Positions 4,384-5,042 of a stretch of 5,042 bases of DNA are shown here, piece after piece. This DNA comes from Bacillota bacterium (GTDB taxonomy: Bacteria > Bacillota > Clostridia > Lachnospirales > Lachnospiraceae), in the NCBI GenBank assembly GCA_023415595.1, contig JAEZJW010000010.1, positions 1-5,042 of the forward strand, written 5' to 3'. The translations under genes and the position numbers were made by a program. Every line of letters begins with the position of its first letter. The first letter of the stretch is position 1. The notes under the pieces were generated by a model that saw only the letters and a program-made list of their open reading frames with translations, made no database searches and had not been told where the DNA came from.

Positions 4384-5042
4384 CTAGTCTCTGAGCAGAC
4401 TCTTACTATAAATACTTACTATATCATCAAGACCTACTTCTTCTGTATGATTTTTCAGTTTACTTTTATTGCTGATAAAATTCATTGAATACTCTCTGAT
4501 TTCCTCTAATGTTATTTCAACTTTTATATCAATTAAACCTTTAAATATTGACTCTAATTCATCTAAATAACATAAGCCTAAAATGTTTAACATTCTTTCT
4601 ATCTTTCTCTGATCTTTGAAGCTTCTTAAGTACTCTATAGTCAAAACACCATTGGCAAGTCCATGAGGAAGTCCTTTAAAGTATGTCAAAGGATATCCCA
4701 TTCCATGAGGCAGAGATGTTCCATTCTGTGCAATTTGTATCCCAGCCATAGTGGATGCCAGCATGACCTTTGTTCTAAACTCTGTATCCAATTCTTTACT
4801 TATTAATTTCTCAAAGCAGTATTTAAATAACTCAAAGCCTTTTTCTCCATAAACATCTGACATATAAGTACTATTAGTGTTTAAATACCCTTCAACTAAA
4901 TGAGTAAATGCATCGATGGCAGTATTGACAGTAATATCATAGGGTAGGTCATAAGTATATTTACTATCTAAAAAAGCAACCTTGGGGAATATGCTTTGTC
5001 CTAGGTTTTTCTTAGTCTGTTCCTTATTGGAAGTCACTATAC
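4384..5042 (-). CDS. Iron-containing (group III) alcohol dehydrogenase, C-terminal part; 5' end outside window
   Basis: The frame is open to the right edge, so this is the distal part of a gene that should be about 380-400 codons long. The GTG at 5035-5037 is an internal valine, because the residues around it (I-V-T-S-N-K-E) match the strand before the substrate/metal domain in this family rather than an N-terminus. Counting that valine as 1, the four metal ligands are present: D42 and H46 in I-D-A-F-T-H-L-V-E, H111 in P-H-G-M-G-Y-P-L, and H125 in P-H-G-L-A-N-G, with the family's 14-residue spacing between the last two histidines. The enzyme probably interconverts an alcohol and an aldehyde with NAD(P)H in the cytoplasm. 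The nucleotide-binding half lies beyond the edge, so substrate and cofactor cannot be assigned. Downstream is a 146-nt gap and then the regulator gene on the same strand. Confidence 0.88.
   Translation of the reverse strand, partial: IVTSNKEQTKKNLGQSIFPKVAFLDSKYTYDLPYDITVNTAIDAFTHLVEGYLNTNSTYMSDVYGEKGFELFKYCFEKLISKELDTEFRTKVMLASTMAGIQIAQNGTSLPHGMGYPLTYFKGLPHGLANGVLTIEYLRSFKDQRKIERMLNILGLCYLDELESIFKGLIDIKVEITLEEIREYSMNFISNKSKLKNHTEEVGLDDIVSIYSKSLLRD

Noticed and set aside
5035..5037. GTG as the start codon of the alcohol dehydrogenase
   Set aside because: The frame continues open upstream to the edge, the preceding residue fits the family, and a start here would remove the entire nucleotide-binding half.

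Overview
The window is AT-rich DNA with clostridial-style signals: strong AGGAG/GGAGG ribosome binding sites, a long-stemmed intrinsic terminator, and a large multidomain secreted polysaccharide-binding protein. This combination suggests a low-GC Firmicute, most likely a plant-fibre-degrading member of the Lachnospiraceae or a related Clostridia lineage. The assignment rests on protein style only. All four recognisable genes lie on the minus strand, so transcription runs from high to low coordinates.

Right edge (4384-5042): the C-terminal half to two thirds of an iron-containing (group III) alcohol dehydrogenase. Its start lies outside the window. A 146-nt gap follows, with a candidate promoter and a ribosome binding site for the next gene.

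Middle (2664-4237): a two-gene, translationally coupled unit. The first gene encodes an AraC-type regulator with an N-terminal double helix-turn-helix and a C-terminal GyrI/Rob-like ligand-binding domain. Its stop codon overlaps the start of the second gene (ATGA), which encodes a 218-residue protein with a nucleotidyltransferase-fold signature. A strong intrinsic terminator at 2580-2628 closes the unit. A plausible but unproven reading is that the regulator senses a small molecule and controls its own operon and the nucleotidyltransferase, possibly an antibiotic-modifying or otherwise transferase-type enzyme.

Left (1-2233): the first 744 codons of a very large secreted protein that runs off the left edge with no stop. 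Its order is signal peptide, two bacterial Ig-like (Big2) domains, a short beta-rich module, a Pro/Thr/Ser linker, a CBM9-like carbohydrate-binding domain, two helical FIVAR-like segments, and the start of a second CBM9-like domain. No catalytic domain is visible. By analogy with proteins of this style, a glycoside hydrolase (for example a GH10 xylanase) or a further binding module is expected beyond the edge. The 430-nt gap upstream carries an inverted-repeat cluster that overlaps a candidate promoter.

The strongest leads for something under-described are the coupled regulator/nucleotidyltransferase pair, the unnamed beta module of the secreted protein, and the inverted-repeat operator candidate. 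I saw no CRISPR array, tRNA, rRNA, insertion sequence or recognisable riboswitch.
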